Shown: in pieces, positions 40,785 to 49,661 of the stretch
Layout of the letters: the number at the start of each line of letters is the position of its first letter
Position numbering within the stretch: the first letter of the stretch is position 1
DNA from: DT-110 sp030148525
GTDB lineage: Bacteria > Bacteroidota > Bacteroidia > Chitinophagales > Saprospiraceae
Direction: 5' to 3'
Length of the DNA stretch: 64,000 bases
Assembly (NCBI GenBank): GCA_965227445.1
Contig: OZ245751.1
Coordinates: 3,100,001 to 3,164,000, forward strand
Program-made: the position numbers and the translations under genes
Notes under the pieces: generated by a model
What the model was told of the DNA's origin: nothing
Database searches by the model: none
The model's input: the letters and a program-made list of their open reading frames with translations, nothing else

Positions 40785-42626
40785 ATGGACACCAATCACC
40801 CTCCCAAAACATTTCGCCTCGGTATTGCCATGGCCGGAGCCGTATCGGCCGGTGCCTACACCGCCGGCGTGATGGATTACCTGCTCGAAACCCTCGAACG
40901 CTGGGAACGAGCCAAGAAGCACAATCGTGAACTGGGCCCTGATCATCCCGAATACGATCCGTCCATTCCCATGCACGATGTGATCATCGATGTAATCGGC
41001 GGTGCTTCGGCCGGAGGGATGACCGCTGCTATCACCACCATTGCGCTCCACGAAGGGGTCGATCCCGAAGAATGGGACCTCAACAAAAAGAAGCTATTCG
41101 ATACCTGGGTCAACCTGAATGACGAAGGTGAGTCAGACTCCACCTTAAAGCAAATGCTTAGTCTGGCGGATATCATGGACGAGGAGCAGGTACCCGCCTT
41201 ATTGAATTCCCGCCCCATCGACGCCATCGCCCAACGCGCTATTGATCTGGGGCAGAAAAAGTCATTGCCCTCCTATATTTCGCCGGAACTGGAGGTCATC
41301 CTGACCATTACCAGCCTGCGGGGTATTCCGCTGGAGGTTAACTTCTTTGATAAGGAACCGCAAAACGACAAGGCGGAGAAAGCTGCCAATAAGCATAAAT
41401 TGCCGGCTCACCGCATGTACATCCACAAGGGAACGGCCCATTTTCAGTTGGAAAAAGAGTCGGGAGACACTCCGGCCTATATGGTCCCGTTTAATCCCGA
41501 ACGCGAGGAACACCGCAAACTAATGATGCAGTGCGCTATGGCTACGGGGGCTTTCCCCATCGGCCTGAAAGCCCGCTTGCTGGAACACATTCCGCCCAAT
41601 TACGTCAAGGCGATGGTTTATCGCATGTTCAACCTGCAGACGGATGAATCGGGAACCAATGTTCCGGGCATGCACATCGATATCGATGGGAGTGATTTTG
41701 ATTTTGTAGCGGTCGACGGGGGTACCATTAATAATGAACCTTTTGGAGAGATCATCCGCTCTCTGGAAGAAAAATACGGTACCAGTGAAGAAATGCAGGA
41801 AGATTACGCCATCATCATGATCGACCCCTTTCCCAACTTTGATGTGGGCGAACAGGACACCGAGCACGATCACCCCAACAATGTAATTGAGCTGATCCCC
41901 AGCGTACTGAGCGCCATCCGTGGTCAGGCCATGGTGAAGGAACGGGAGATCGTCCGGGGACTATCCTCCGACCACTCCCGCAAAATGATCTTTCCCAAAC
42001 GGGAGAACGACCCCTACCCCATCGCCTGTGGATCGCTCGACGGTTTTGGGGGCTTTTTCAGCAAAGCATTCCGGGAATACGATTACCATCTGGGACGTAA
42101 AAATTGTCAGAGTTTTTTGCGAAAGCACCTGTGTATGCTCATGGATGAGGCAACGGACAGTGAGCTGTTCCAAGATTGGAAAAGCGATGGATCTGATGCC
42201 CGCCACAACCGCTTCTTCATTCCCAAAAAGGGGCCTGAGGGTGCGTATCCGATCATTCCCGACCTGACCGTAGAATCTATGCCACGGGAGCTTTTCTACG
42301 AAGAGAAACTGAAAGAACCCGAGAAACCGCAAATGGATCCACTGGAGATTTTTGCATTGGAGTCCCTGATGAAAAAGCGGTTAACCACCGTACTACGCTA
42401 CATCTTCCGCACCGACCAGAAATCGGCCAAGCCCTACGAAGAGGCCGTTATGGCGCGGGTGCAGACTATGCTACGCAGCAAGTACGGAACCGGGAAAAGC
42501 TGGTTCCCCGGTTTTCTGCCCTGGGTATACCGAAAGTTTGTTGCACCGCGGATTGCAGGTACGCTCACCAAGAAGATTATCGGGGAAATCTTGCTCGATT
42601 TTGAGAAAAGGGGGTTGTTGAAGTAG
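40785..42626 (+). CDS. Patatin-like phospholipase
   Basis: 613 aa, no signal peptide. The catalytic dyad is Ser75 in 'IGGASAGGMTAAI' and Asp311 in 'FVAVDGGTINNEPFGE'; the oxyanion loop is 'GIAMAGAVSAGAYTAGVMDYL'. Patatins hydrolyse acyl esters of phospholipids. The protein is larger than simple patatins because of an insert of ~150 residues between the motifs and a C-terminal helical part of ~200 residues. It stands where dapB often follows DUF5683 in relatives. A possible effector or lipid-remodelling role is inference only. Confidence 0.88.
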   Translation: MDTNHPPKTFRLGIAMAGAVSAGAYTAGVMDYLLETLERWERAKKHNRELGPDHPEYDPSIPMHDVIIDVIGGASAGGMTAAITTIALHEGVDPEEWDLNKKKLFDTWVNLNDEGESDSTLKQMLSLADIMDEEQVPALLNSRPIDAIAQRAIDLGQKKSLPSYISPELEVILTITSLRGIPLEVNFFDKEPQNDKAEKAANKHKLPAHRMYIHKGTAHFQLEKESGDTPAYMVPFNPEREEHRKLMMQCAMATGAFPIGLKARLLEHIPPNYVKAMVYRMFNLQTDESGTNVPGMHIDIDGSDFDFVAVDGGTINNEPFGEIIRSLEEKYGTSEEMQEDYAIIMIDPFPNFDVGEQDTEHDHPNNVIELIPSVLSAIRGQAMVKEREIVRGLSSDHSRKMIFPKRENDPYPIACGSLDGFGGFFSKAFREYDYHLGRKNCQSFLRKHLCMLMDEATDSELFQDWKSDGSDARHNRFFIPKKGPEGAYPIIPDLTVESMPRELFYEEKLKEPEKPQMDPLEIFALESLMKKRLTTVLRYIFRTDQKSAKPYEEAVMARVQTMLRSKYGTGKSWFPGFLPWVYRKFVAPRIAGTLTKKIIGEILLDFEKRGLLK

Positions 42627-42627
42627 C

Positions 42628-42760
42628 AGGAGGTAGAGAGTAGTAGGTAGATGGTATAGGGACTTCCATGTTGTCCTACTGCCCTATACCCTCTACCAAA
42701 TACAAGGTGAGGTTGTGGCATTCAGTCATTTAGTAACCTCAACCTTAACCTTAACCTCAA
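42628..42760. repeat. Word repeats between convergent genes
   Basis: The left part AGGTAGAGAGTAGTAGGTAGATGGTATAGGG faces TGTCCTACTGCCCTATACCCTCTACC, an imperfect inverted repeat. It is followed by a second pair, AAGGTGAGGTTG against AACCTCAACCTTAACCTTAACCTC. It fills the space between the patatin and ilvE stops. Confidence 0.7.
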
Positions 42761-42761
42761 A

Positions 42762-43844
42762 TTACGCATCAGCCAGCACATCGGAAGTCACTTCCTCGGT
42801 CCAGCCAAACTCATCTTCGATCTTGCCGGAACGCAGACCGTCGATCTCGGCCTTTACCATGACACCAATCTCACGCTCTTCCATGGGCGGAAGCTCCATG
42901 AGGGTATCCTGGTATTGGATTTTCGAAACATGCGCCACCACGGCTGCGGTACCGCTACCGAACACCTCCTTGAGCTGACCGGCTTTATAAGCCTTCACCA
43001 CCTCGTCGATATGGAGGGGCTTTTCTTCCACGGTATATCCTTTTTTCTTCAGGATCTGAATGATGGAATCGCGGGTGATCCCTTTCAGGATGGCGCCATC
43101 GGTAGCCGGAGTAACCACTTTATCGCCGATCACGAAAAAGATATTCATGGTACCCACTTCCTGGATATACTTAAACTCGTGACCATCCATCCACATGACC
43201 TGATCAAAACCTTTATCTTGCGCGATCTTGGCTGGAAGGAGAGAGCCGGCATAGTTTCCGGCGGCTTTGGCCTCACCGGTACCGCCCTTTACGGCACGAA
43301 CGTATTTCGATTCGGCGATCAGGCTTACTGGCTTGGGATAGTAGGGACCAACGGGGCCGGTGAAAATGATAAAGCGGTACGTTTGTGAAGGCTTAACACC
43401 GATAAATTCATCCATAGCGAACATGTACGGACGAATGTACAGGGCGCTTCCTTCCTGGGGCGGGATCCAATCGGCATCGACCGCAACAAGACTGCGCAAG
43501 CCCTGCAGGAACAGGTCTTCGGGCAGAGAAGGCATACACATGCGCTCGGCCGAACGATTCAGTCGGCGGCTGTGTTGTTCAGGACGCATCAGCATGGGAC
43601 GACCATCGAACGATTTCGAGGCTTTCATACCTTCAAAAATAGCTTGTCCGTAGTGCAGCACCATAGCTGCAGGATGCATCTCAAAACGTTCGAAGGGAAC
43701 GATGCGAGGGTCTTGCCATTCTCCGTCACGATAATCAGCGACGAACATGTGGTCGGAAAAAACGCGTCCGAACGGGATGTTTTCGAAGTCAACTTCGCCG
43801 ATTCGGGGCTTTGTGGTTTTGGTAATGGTGATATCGTAGGGCAT
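42762..43844 (-). CDS. ilvE: Branched-chain amino acid aminotransferase
   Basis: 360 aa from ATG 43844 (MPYDITITKTTKPRIGEV); a 10-codon longer frame exists but begins at a non-homologous stretch. Fold-type IV PLP enzyme, BCAT group II by length. Elements include 'FSDHMFVADYRDGEWQDPRIVPFERFEMHPAAMVLHYGQAIFEGMKA' and 'RPEQHSRRLNRSAERMCMPSLP'. The PLP lysine region is 'GTGEAKAAGNYAGSL', followed by 'DQVMWMDGHEFKYIQEVGTMNIFF'. It makes leucine, isoleucine and valine from their keto acids. Separate from the ilvC-ilvA pair 10 kb away. Confidence 0.94.
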   Translation of the reverse strand: MPYDITITKTTKPRIGEVDFENIPFGRVFSDHMFVADYRDGEWQDPRIVPFERFEMHPAAMVLHYGQAIFEGMKASKSFDGRPMLMRPEQHSRRLNRSAERMCMPSLPEDLFLQGLRSLVAVDADWIPPQEGSALYIRPYMFAMDEFIGVKPSQTYRFIIFTGPVGPYYPKPVSLIAESKYVRAVKGGTGEAKAAGNYAGSLLPAKIAQDKGFDQVMWMDGHEFKYIQEVGTMNIFFVIGDKVVTPATDGAILKGITRDSIIQILKKKGYTVEEKPLHIDEVVKAYKAGQLKEVFGSGTAAVVAHVSKIQYQDTLMELPPMEEREIGVMVKAEIDGLRSGKIEDEFGWTEEVTSDVLADA

Positions 43845-43962
43845 AATCCGTATTTTAGTCGTCAAATATACCAAATAATTGATAAATATTCTATCTTAAC
43901 GCATAATAAGTGAATTTAATTCCGATTTATTTGGATATTACACCTGTAAACAAAATTTAATT

Positions 43963-44424
43963 TTGAAACCTGGCTTCTTTAACTTTAAAGTATTTGTGCT
44001 TCCGGAGGGCGAAGCCCCGCCAACAGCTGGCTACGGTCAGGGCCAAAAGGGACTATTGGTGATCTATGCGCCGGGTGAAACGCCCACGGAAACGCTAAAT
44101 GGCTTTCTGAATAAGATCCTACAAGCTATCAAATACGACCTGGAGCGGGACGCAATTACTTATTATAAAACACCTCAGCACCCCCTGAGTTTGGCTGACT
44201 TAGTCCGGGAAGGTGCATTTCAGCACGTTTTGCTATTTGGCATCACACCTGCCCAAATTGGTTTAAACCTGGATATCTCTACCTACGAACCAACGACCTG
44301 GGAGCACACCCAAATCCTACCTGCCGACGGTTTGGAAGCCATCTACCGGGAGCGCCAGGCCGGTGGTAAAGAAAAATCAGCCCGCCTGTGGGCCATGCTC
44401 AAACAAACCTTTTTAGCCTCCTGA
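43963..44424 (+). CDS. Hypothetical protein upstream of rdgB
   Basis: 153 aa if the TTG at 43963 is used (KPGFFNFKVFVLPEGEAPP); no in-frame ATG precedes it. The protein is soluble and reads 'KGLLVIYAPGETPTETLNGFLNKILQAIKYDLERDAITYYKTPQHPLSLADLVREGAFQHVLLFGITPAQIGLNLDI'. I do not recognise a named family. It ends 4 bp before rdgB, so it is in the same operon. A replication-related role (such as a small polymerase subunit) is possible from the partner but not shown. Confidence 0.7.
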   Translation: MKPGFFNFKVFVLPEGEAPPTAGYGQGQKGLLVIYAPGETPTETLNGFLNKILQAIKYDLERDAITYYKTPQHPLSLADLVREGAFQHVLLFGITPAQIGLNLDISTYEPTTWEHTQILPADGLEAIYRERQAGGKEKSARLWAMLKQTFLAS

Positions 44425-44428
44425 ATCT

Positions 44429-45013
44429 ATGAAACCTACCCTCGTTTTTGCCACGGGCAACTCCAATAAGTTACGGGAAGTACGCGAATTAATTGGTCAG
44501 CATTATGTCGTTAAGGGGCTTGCCGATATCGGCTGCATGGAAGATATTCCCGAAACCAGTCCCACTATTGCCGGCAATGCCTTGCAAAAAGCGCATTACG
44601 TGCGCGATCATTACCAACTCGATTGTTTTTCGGAAGACACCGGACTGGAGGTCGATGCCCTGAACGGAGATCCGGGTATTTACTCGGCTCGTTATGCTGG
44701 GCCCCAGAAGAATGCACAGGACAATATGCAATTGCTTTTGCAAAATCTGGAAGGTAAGGACCATCGCGCTGCTCAATTCCGAACCGTGGTAGCGCTTATC
44801 CTCGACGGAGAAGAACACACTTTTGAGGGCATCGTTCGGGGTCATATTTTGGAAGCTCCCCGGGGAACCGGCGGGTTTGGGTACGACCCGGTCTTTGTTC
44901 CTGAAGGATACCATCAGACCTTTGCCGAATTGGACGCCTCGATAAAAAACCAGATCAGCCATCGGGGCCGAGCTGTAAGGCAGTTGGCTGAATTCCTTTC
45001 GGGTCGCTTCTAA
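44429..45013 (+). CDS. rdgB: Non-canonical purine NTP pyrophosphatase, RdgB/HAM1
   Basis: 194 aa. Removes pyrophosphate from (d)ITP and XTP to keep them out of nucleic acids. The N-terminal 'LVFATGNSNKLREVRELIG' is the substrate-binding loop, 'CFSEDTGLEVDALNGDPGIYSARYAG' carries the catalytic acidic residues, 'GTGGFGYDPVFVPEG' is the conserved FGYDP motif, and 'NQISHRGRAVRQLAEFL' is the SHR purine-recognition motif. All are intact. Translated immediately after the 43963 gene. Confidence 0.95.
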   Translation: MKPTLVFATGNSNKLREVRELIGQHYVVKGLADIGCMEDIPETSPTIAGNALQKAHYVRDHYQLDCFSEDTGLEVDALNGDPGIYSARYAGPQKNAQDNMQLLLQNLEGKDHRAAQFRTVVALILDGEEHTFEGIVRGHILEAPRGTGGFGYDPVFVPEGYHQTFAELDASIKNQISHRGRAVRQLAEFLSGRF

Positions 45014-45162
45014 GAGCTTGTCGGTGCTACACACTTTGGACTTAACCCCGCCAATAGCGAAGGCCCAACAAACCCTAAAAAGTTGCACGACCTCCCCATT
45101 TTACCTATCTTAATGAGTTCTAGGGCTTATTACTCATTGATCCTATCGTTTGCTTTGTCAAA

Positions 45163-45242
45163 TATACCTTTTGGGAGCGCTGGTGCGCTCATACTCGCGT
45201 GAAAAGGTTGGACAAAGCTCAATTTTTTTCGGAAGCGGTATA
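45163..45242. repeat. MITE-like element, copy D (right module)
   Basis: TATACCTT...ACTCGCGTGAAAAGGTTGG...TCGGAAGCGGTATA, 80 bp. It shares the right hairpin and right end of copies A and B, while the left module is replaced by the hairpin GGGAGCGCTGGTGCGCTC. The sequence lies in the spacer between rdgB and the next gene. Confidence 0.65.
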
Positions 45243-45274
45243 TTAGCTACGAACCACTTAGATTATGGCGGGCT

Positions 45275-46339
45275 ATGAATGAAGAAAACTTTACAGATTA
45301 CCTCAAAAAGGTTTCCAACCTGTACAAAATATCTTACGAGGAGTTAAAGACCCTTGTACACCAGTATCCCTATTGTCAGAATCTGCATCAATTATTGGTG
45401 GAAAAGAGTAAACTCGAGGAGCACGAACACTACGAACAGAATCTGGCCCGGGCCTCCACCTATACCAATGACCGTCCGCATTTGTTTCGCAAACTACAAC
45501 GGATACAGGAACTTGAAAAAGCGGAGGAAAGTGTCCTGGCTCACGACGAGTACCTGGAACTCCCCAACCTGAAAGAGTTGGGTACGCCTTTACCAGCTCT
45601 GCCGACCGATGCGGACGAACCGGCTAAACCCCCACTAGCCCTAAATTTCGCCGAAGAACCAGCACCTGCCGATTCCGGAACTGAAATCCCGGACTTCCCG
45701 CGACAGGAAGAAGAGGAGGATTCTTACACCGCAGCCGATAAACATCCGACGGAACAGGGACCGACCGAAACACCAAGGATCGTTGAACAGGCACCTCCTT
45801 CCGTTAATGCCCGAACCGATGCATCCGAACTGAGCACCTGGAAGCTCGACACCGAAATTATCAGGGCTATCGCTACGGCACTAAGGGTCGTGGATACCAC
45901 TATCTTCCGTCCTAAGACACTCGGACAAAAGCCCTTTTCGCTCCTAAATGGCCAGCAGCAATTCGGAAAAGAGGATGCAAAGCCATCGGGTCCCAGGCCC
46001 AAGGCTTCCTTCCCTTCCTGGGTACAACAATTTCAGCCCAATCACGTGAAATTGCAGTTGGGTGAATTGATGGAAGCCAAAAAGATGGAAGACAAAAAGA
46101 AAGATCGCAAGAATAAAAAGAATGGCCATGGGAAGGGTGGTGCCGTGGTAGAACAGGTAATCCAACAGTCGATCATGGAAAACCCAGACCTGGCATCGGA
46201 AACCCTGGCCGAATTGCTGGTAGCACAAATGCAGTACGAAAAAGCGATTTCTGTTTATGAGCGCTTAATCTTGAAATTTCCGGAAAAAAGTTCTTTCTTT
46301 GCGGAGAAAATTTCGAATCTCAAAAAGTTAATGGTATGA
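45275..46339 (+). CDS. TPR-like protein upstream of secG
   Basis: 354 aa, soluble. The N-terminal ~90 residues ('YLKKVSNLYKISYEELKTLVHQYPYCQNLHQLLVEKSKLEEHEHYEQNLARASTYTNDRPHLFRKLQRIQ') form a helical domain common to Bacteroidota proteins encoded next to secG. A long acidic, low-complexity middle (about 105-190) follows. The basic segment 'KKMEDKKKDRKNKKNGHGKG' precedes a C-terminal TPR-like pair ('ETLAELLVAQMQYEKAISVYERLILKFPEKS'). Function unknown. Its stop overlaps the secG start by 4 bp (ATGA). Confidence 0.78.
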   Translation: MNEENFTDYLKKVSNLYKISYEELKTLVHQYPYCQNLHQLLVEKSKLEEHEHYEQNLARASTYTNDRPHLFRKLQRIQELEKAEESVLAHDEYLELPNLKELGTPLPALPTDADEPAKPPLALNFAEEPAPADSGTEIPDFPRQEEEEDSYTAADKHPTEQGPTETPRIVEQAPPSVNARTDASELSTWKLDTEIIRAIATALRVVDTTIFRPKTLGQKPFSLLNGQQQFGKEDAKPSGPRPKASFPSWVQQFQPNHVKLQLGELMEAKKMEDKKKDRKNKKNGHGKGGAVVEQVIQQSIMENPDLASETLAELLVAQMQYEKAISVYERLILKFPEKSSFFAEKISNLKKLMV

Positions 46340-46599
46340 CCTTCATGACGATCCTGATCGCCTTGGTAAGCATTCTTTTAATGGGTGCTGTGTTGATCCA
46401 AAACCCGAAGGGCGGCGGTGTGGATAGCACGTTCGGAGGTACGCAGGCCAACCAAATGTTCGGTGCAGCTAAGTCAGCTGATTTCATTGAGAAAGCCACC
46501 TGGTATCTGGCAGCTGCCCTCTTTGTTTTATGTATTATCTCGACTTTGATGTCCGGAGACGTAACGGGTGTTACGGATGCTCCGCTCATGTCGGAATAA
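46336..46599 (+). CDS. secG: Preprotein translocase subunit SecG
   Basis: 87 aa with two transmembrane helices (about 1-20 and 55-75) and between them the family loop 'LIQNPKGGGVDSTFGGTQANQMFGAAKSADFIEKATW'. It is the small auxiliary subunit of the SecYEG export channel. The start overlaps the stop of the upstream TPR gene. A terminator follows at 46621. Confidence 0.93.
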   Translation: MTFMTILIALVSILLMGAVLIQNPKGGGVDSTFGGTQANQMFGAAKSADFIEKATWYLAAALFVLCIISTLMSGDVTGVTDAPLMSE

Positions 46600-46620
46600 A
46601 CGGGAGATGATCCCACCTAA

Positions 46621-46656
46621 AAGCCCCGCTGGCTACTGTCAGCGGGGCTTTTTTTG
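46621..46656 (+). terminator. Rho-independent terminator after secG
   Basis: AAGCCCCGCT and AGCGGGGCTT form a perfect 10-bp stem with a GGCTACTGTC loop, followed by a run of T. It ends the TPR-secG unit. Confidence 0.92.
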
Positions 46657-46808
46657 TCAGGTCAAACAAGACAATTTGACAAGCGAGGTGCCAATTTTTC
46701 GAGTTGGCAGCCATCCGTCCTTTACCGGAAGGCTATCGGGCTGCAAAAATGGCATGAATGCCGACTTGGCACGACCTTCGCTATTAGTATTACTATCTGA
46801 AAAATCAA

Positions 46809-46838
46809 TTTTGTCACCAATACAAACCATTAAATTTA
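46809..46838 (+). promoter_or_regulatory. Possible groESL promoter
   Basis: TTTTG (46809-46813), 17 bp, then TAAATTTA (46831-46838), one base off the TAnnTTTG -7 box. It ends 8 bp before the groES ATG, so a transcript from it would be almost leaderless. No CIRCE inverted repeat (TTAGCACTC-N9-GAGTGCTAA) is seen in the gap. Confidence 0.3.
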
Positions 46839-46845
46839 GCTACCT

Positions 46846-47112
46846 ATGAAGCCAATAAACGACAGAGTAGTGGTTAAGCCGGCCGCCGCCGAAGAGAAAA
46901 CGGAAGGCGGTATCATCATTCCCGATACGGCCAAAGAAAAACCACAACGCGGCGAAGTCGTGGCCGTTGGTCCTGGTAAAGATGGTAACGCAATGACCGT
47001 CAAAGAAGGCGACATCGTACTCTACGGTAAATACGCCGGCCAGGAACTGAATTACAAAGGTCAGGATTACCTGATCATGCGGGAAGACGACATCCTGGTT
47101 GTCCTCGACTAA
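46846..47112 (+). CDS. groES: Co-chaperonin GroES
   Basis: 88 aa: 'MKPINDRVVVKPAAAEEKTEGGIIIPDTAKEKPQRGEVVAVGPGK' shows the mobile loop (EEKTEGGIIIPDTA) that docks to GroEL. 'GDIVLYGKYAGQELNYKGQDYLIMREDDILVVL' completes the fold. It caps the GroEL ring during ATP-driven protein folding. groEL follows 61 bp downstream. Confidence 0.97.
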   Translation: MKPINDRVVVKPAAAEEKTEGGIIIPDTAKEKPQRGEVVAVGPGKDGNAMTVKEGDIVLYGKYAGQELNYKGQDYLIMREDDILVVLD

Positions 47113-47173
47113 AGCATGGGTATGATCCCCTCGCTTAACTAATCCATTCATCAAATCAAAAATAAAAGCTGAC

Positions 47174-48817
47174 ATGGCTAAAGAAATTAGCTTCGACAGA
47201 ACTGCCAGAGAACAATTACGCGCAGGTGTTGATGCCTTGGCAAATGCCGTTAAAGTCACTCTCGGTCCCAAAGGCCGCAACGTGGTTATTGAAAAGAGCT
47301 TCGGTGCTCCACAGATCACTAAAGATGGTGTAACGGTTGCCAAAGAAATTGAACTGGAAAACAAAGTAGAAAATATGGGCGCTCAGATGGTCAAGGAAGT
47401 GGCGTCCAAGACTGCTGACATTGCCGGTGACGGTACTACTACCGCAACCGTTTTGGCGCAAGCCATGATCAATGCCGGTCTGAAAAACGTTACCGCCGGT
47501 GCCAACCCAATGGACCTGAAACGCGGTATCGACAAGGCTGTCAAGCAAGTGATCGCCCACCTCGAAGGTCAATCCGAGCATATTGGTGATGACTTCGAAA
47601 AAGTAAAACAGGTTGGTGCTATCTCCGCTAACAACGACAACGAGATCGGACAACTGATCGCCGACGCTATGAAGCGTGTTTCCAAAGACGGTGTGATCAC
47701 CGTGGAGGAAGCAAAAGGTACTGAAACCTATGTGGAAGAAGTACTCGGTATGCAGTTTGATCGCGGCTACCTGTCTCCTTACTTCGTTACCGATACCGAA
47801 AACATGGTAACGGAATACGAAAACCCGCTCATCCTCATCCACGACAAGAAGATCTCCAACATGCAGGACATCGTTCCTCTGCTCGAAAAAGCAGTAGGTG
47901 CCGGCCGGCCGTTGCTGATCATCGCCGAGGATATCGAAAGTCAGGCACTGGGAGTACTGGTTGTAAACCGCCTGCGCGCTCAGCTGAAAGTAGTTGCCGT
48001 TAAAGCACCTGGTTTCGGTGACCGCCGTAAAGCCATGCTGGAAGACATTGCCATCCTTACCGGTGGTACGGTTATCAGCGAAGAAAAAGGCTATAAACTG
48101 GAAAACGCCACCCTGGAACACCTGGGATCTGCCGAAAAAATCACTGTCGACAAAGACAATACAACTATTGTCAATGGCAAGGGTACTGATGACCAGATCC
48201 AGGCTCGCATCAACCAGATCAAGCAGCAGATCGAAAATACAACATCCGACTACGACCGCGAGAAGCTCCAGGAGCGTCTGGCTAAGCTGTCTGGTGGTGT
48301 AGCTGTACTCTACGTAGGTGCCGCTACCGAAGTGGAAATGAAAGAGAAGAAAGATCGCGTGGACGATGCTCTGCACGCCACTCGCGCTGCCGTTGAAGAA
48401 GGTATCGTTGCCGGTGGTGGTGTCGCCCTGGTGCGTACCATCGAGGCCCTCAAGGACCTGAAAGGTGACAACGAAGATCAGACCATCGGTATCCAGATCG
48501 TACGCAAGGCACTGGAATCACCACTCCGCACCATTGCCGATAACGCTGGTGTCGAAGGATCCGTGATACTGCAACAAGTACTGGGTGGCAAAGATAGCTA
48601 CGGCTACAACGCCCGTACCAATGCGTTTGAAGATCTGAAAGCAGCCGGTGTAATCGACCCGACCAAGGTGACTCGTATCGCCGTGGAAAATGCGGCATCG
48701 ATCTCCGGTATGGTCCTCACCACCGAATGTGTGATCAGCGACCAACCAGATGAAAACGACGGCGGTGGCGGAATGCCCGGCGGAATGCCCGGAGGCGGAA
48801 TGCCCGGCATGATGTAA
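47174..48817 (+). CDS. groEL: Chaperonin GroEL
   Basis: 547 aa, the standard length. Start 'MAKEISFDRTAREQLRAGVDALANAVKVTLGPKGRNVVIEKSFGAP' and the ATP-binding 'AGDGTTTATVLAQAM' are intact, as is the signature 'AAVEEGIVAGGGVALVR'. The C-terminus is a Gly-Met-rich tail (GGGMPGGMPGGGMPGMM), typical of group I chaperonins. It forms the double ring that refolds cytosolic proteins. Codon use looks more biased than in its neighbours, as expected for a highly expressed gene. A terminator follows the stop. Confidence 0.97.
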   Translation: MAKEISFDRTAREQLRAGVDALANAVKVTLGPKGRNVVIEKSFGAPQITKDGVTVAKEIELENKVENMGAQMVKEVASKTADIAGDGTTTATVLAQAMINAGLKNVTAGANPMDLKRGIDKAVKQVIAHLEGQSEHIGDDFEKVKQVGAISANNDNEIGQLIADAMKRVSKDGVITVEEAKGTETYVEEVLGMQFDRGYLSPYFVTDTENMVTEYENPLILIHDKKISNMQDIVPLLEKAVGAGRPLLIIAEDIESQALGVLVVNRLRAQLKVVAVKAPGFGDRRKAMLEDIAILTGGTVISEEKGYKLENATLEHLGSAEKITVDKDNTTIVNGKGTDDQIQARINQIKQQIENTTSDYDREKLQERLAKLSGGVAVLYVGAATEVEMKEKKDRVDDALHATRAAVEEGIVAGGGVALVRTIEALKDLKGDNEDQTIGIQIVRKALESPLRTIADNAGVEGSVILQQVLGGKDSYGYNARTNAFEDLKAAGVIDPTKVTRIAVENAASISGMVLTTECVISDQPDENDGGGGMPGGMPGGGMPGMM

Positions 48818-49366
48818 TCAGCCTGCGTTTTTCGTTCGCAATACATACCCCCGAATGGTCCGTACGGATCGTTCGGGGTTTTTTTGGTGGTCGATCCTCT
48901 GGATCGACCTACACATCTCCCACGGGCCCTGCTTCTTACCCTTCTCATACGCTCCACGTTCCCGAACCTGACCGTTATTGAAATAGGCTGTATGGATTCC
49001 CACCGGCTGGTCGCGCTCGTAGTATTCGTCCTGCCGTAGTTGACCGTTGGAGTGATAATACCGCCAGGATCCGTGCCCGTACCCATCTTTCCAATAAGCG
49101 GAAAAACGCAACTGACCGTTTTCGTACCACTCCTGCCACAAACCATTTGCCAGCCCGTTGTGTATTTCCTTCCACACCTTCGGTTTCCCGTTTGAGTAGG
49201 TATCGATGACAACGCCCGATAGCAGGGAATCACCGAGGGTGATTTTGGGATCGTAGTAAGCGCCACCGGCCTGCTCCAAATAACTGGCCCGAAAAACCTG
49301 CTGGGCGAAGCCCTGCGTAACCAGCATCAAAAGCCCGTAAAGTATCAAAACCGAATTGCGTGTCAT
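48818..49366 (-). CDS. Secreted MORN/YwqK-repeat protein with an extended C-terminus
   Basis: 182 aa from ATG 49366 (MTRNSVLILYGLLMLVTQGFAQQ, signal peptide); the frame continues upstream to 49420 without support. The body has MORN-variant repeats: 'SNGKPKVWKEIHNGLANGLWQEWYENGQLRFSAYWKDGYGHGSWRYYHSNGQLRQDEYYERDQPVGIHTAYFNNGQVRERGAYEKGKKQGPWE'. Proteins of this type are sometimes labelled 'toxin-antitoxin system YwqK family antitoxin', a name with weak support. After GPWE the last ~30 residues are encoded by a GTCGATCC hairpin and the groEL terminator, so the original stop has probably been lost. The stop abuts the groEL stop. Confidence 0.75.
   Translation of the reverse strand: MTRNSVLILYGLLMLVTQGFAQQVFRASYLEQAGGAYYDPKITLGDSLLSGVVIDTYSNGKPKVWKEIHNGLANGLWQEWYENGQLRFSAYWKDGYGHGSWRYYHSNGQLRQDEYYERDQPVGIHTAYFNNGQVRERGAYEKGKKQGPWEMCRSIQRIDHQKNPERSVRTIRGYVLRTKNAG
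48849..48885 (+). terminator. Rho-independent terminator after groEL
   Basis: CCCCGAA and TTCGGGG close a stem whose interior has TCCGTACGGA, followed by TTTTTTT. The opposite strand of this hairpin is read through by the 3' end of the YwqK-type gene. Confidence 0.88.
48889..48909. repeat. GTCGATCC palindrome
   Basis: GGTCGATCC-TCT-GGATCGACC, a perfect 9-bp-arm hairpin of the family also seen at 26698-26944. It lies within the 3' part of the YwqK-type reading frame. Confidence 0.75.
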
Positions 49367-49661
49367 ATCCTTGTTTTTACCCCCTTTAAACCTTGTACAC
49401 CTTCTTTTCTTACCTAACAATATTAGGTAAATTTTTTTGACTTTGTATTAACTGCAGGTTAGTATCTTAACGTTAGGGCTCGACACAGACTCCCTGTTCA
49501 GGGTAGTAGGTATAGTGTATATGGATATGAGCAAGTCCTACTACTTGACAACCCCTGCCAAACACAACATTACACCCTGAATATCAGATACTTAAAAAAG
49601 AATCGAACCCAGCCTCACGTGATCTTGATGCAAGCCGATCCATTCAAGGAAAAACAATGTC

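Noticed and set aside
46657..46845. CIRCE/HrcA operator upstream of groES
   Set aside because: The TTAGCACTC-N9-GAGTGCTAA repeat is absent; only a weak hairpin (TGCCAA...TTGGCA) is present.
47216..48376. 386-codon open frame on the minus strand opposite groEL
   Set aside because: It is the antisense shadow of a highly biased groEL sequence; its product is rich in F/H/V with no recognisable domain.
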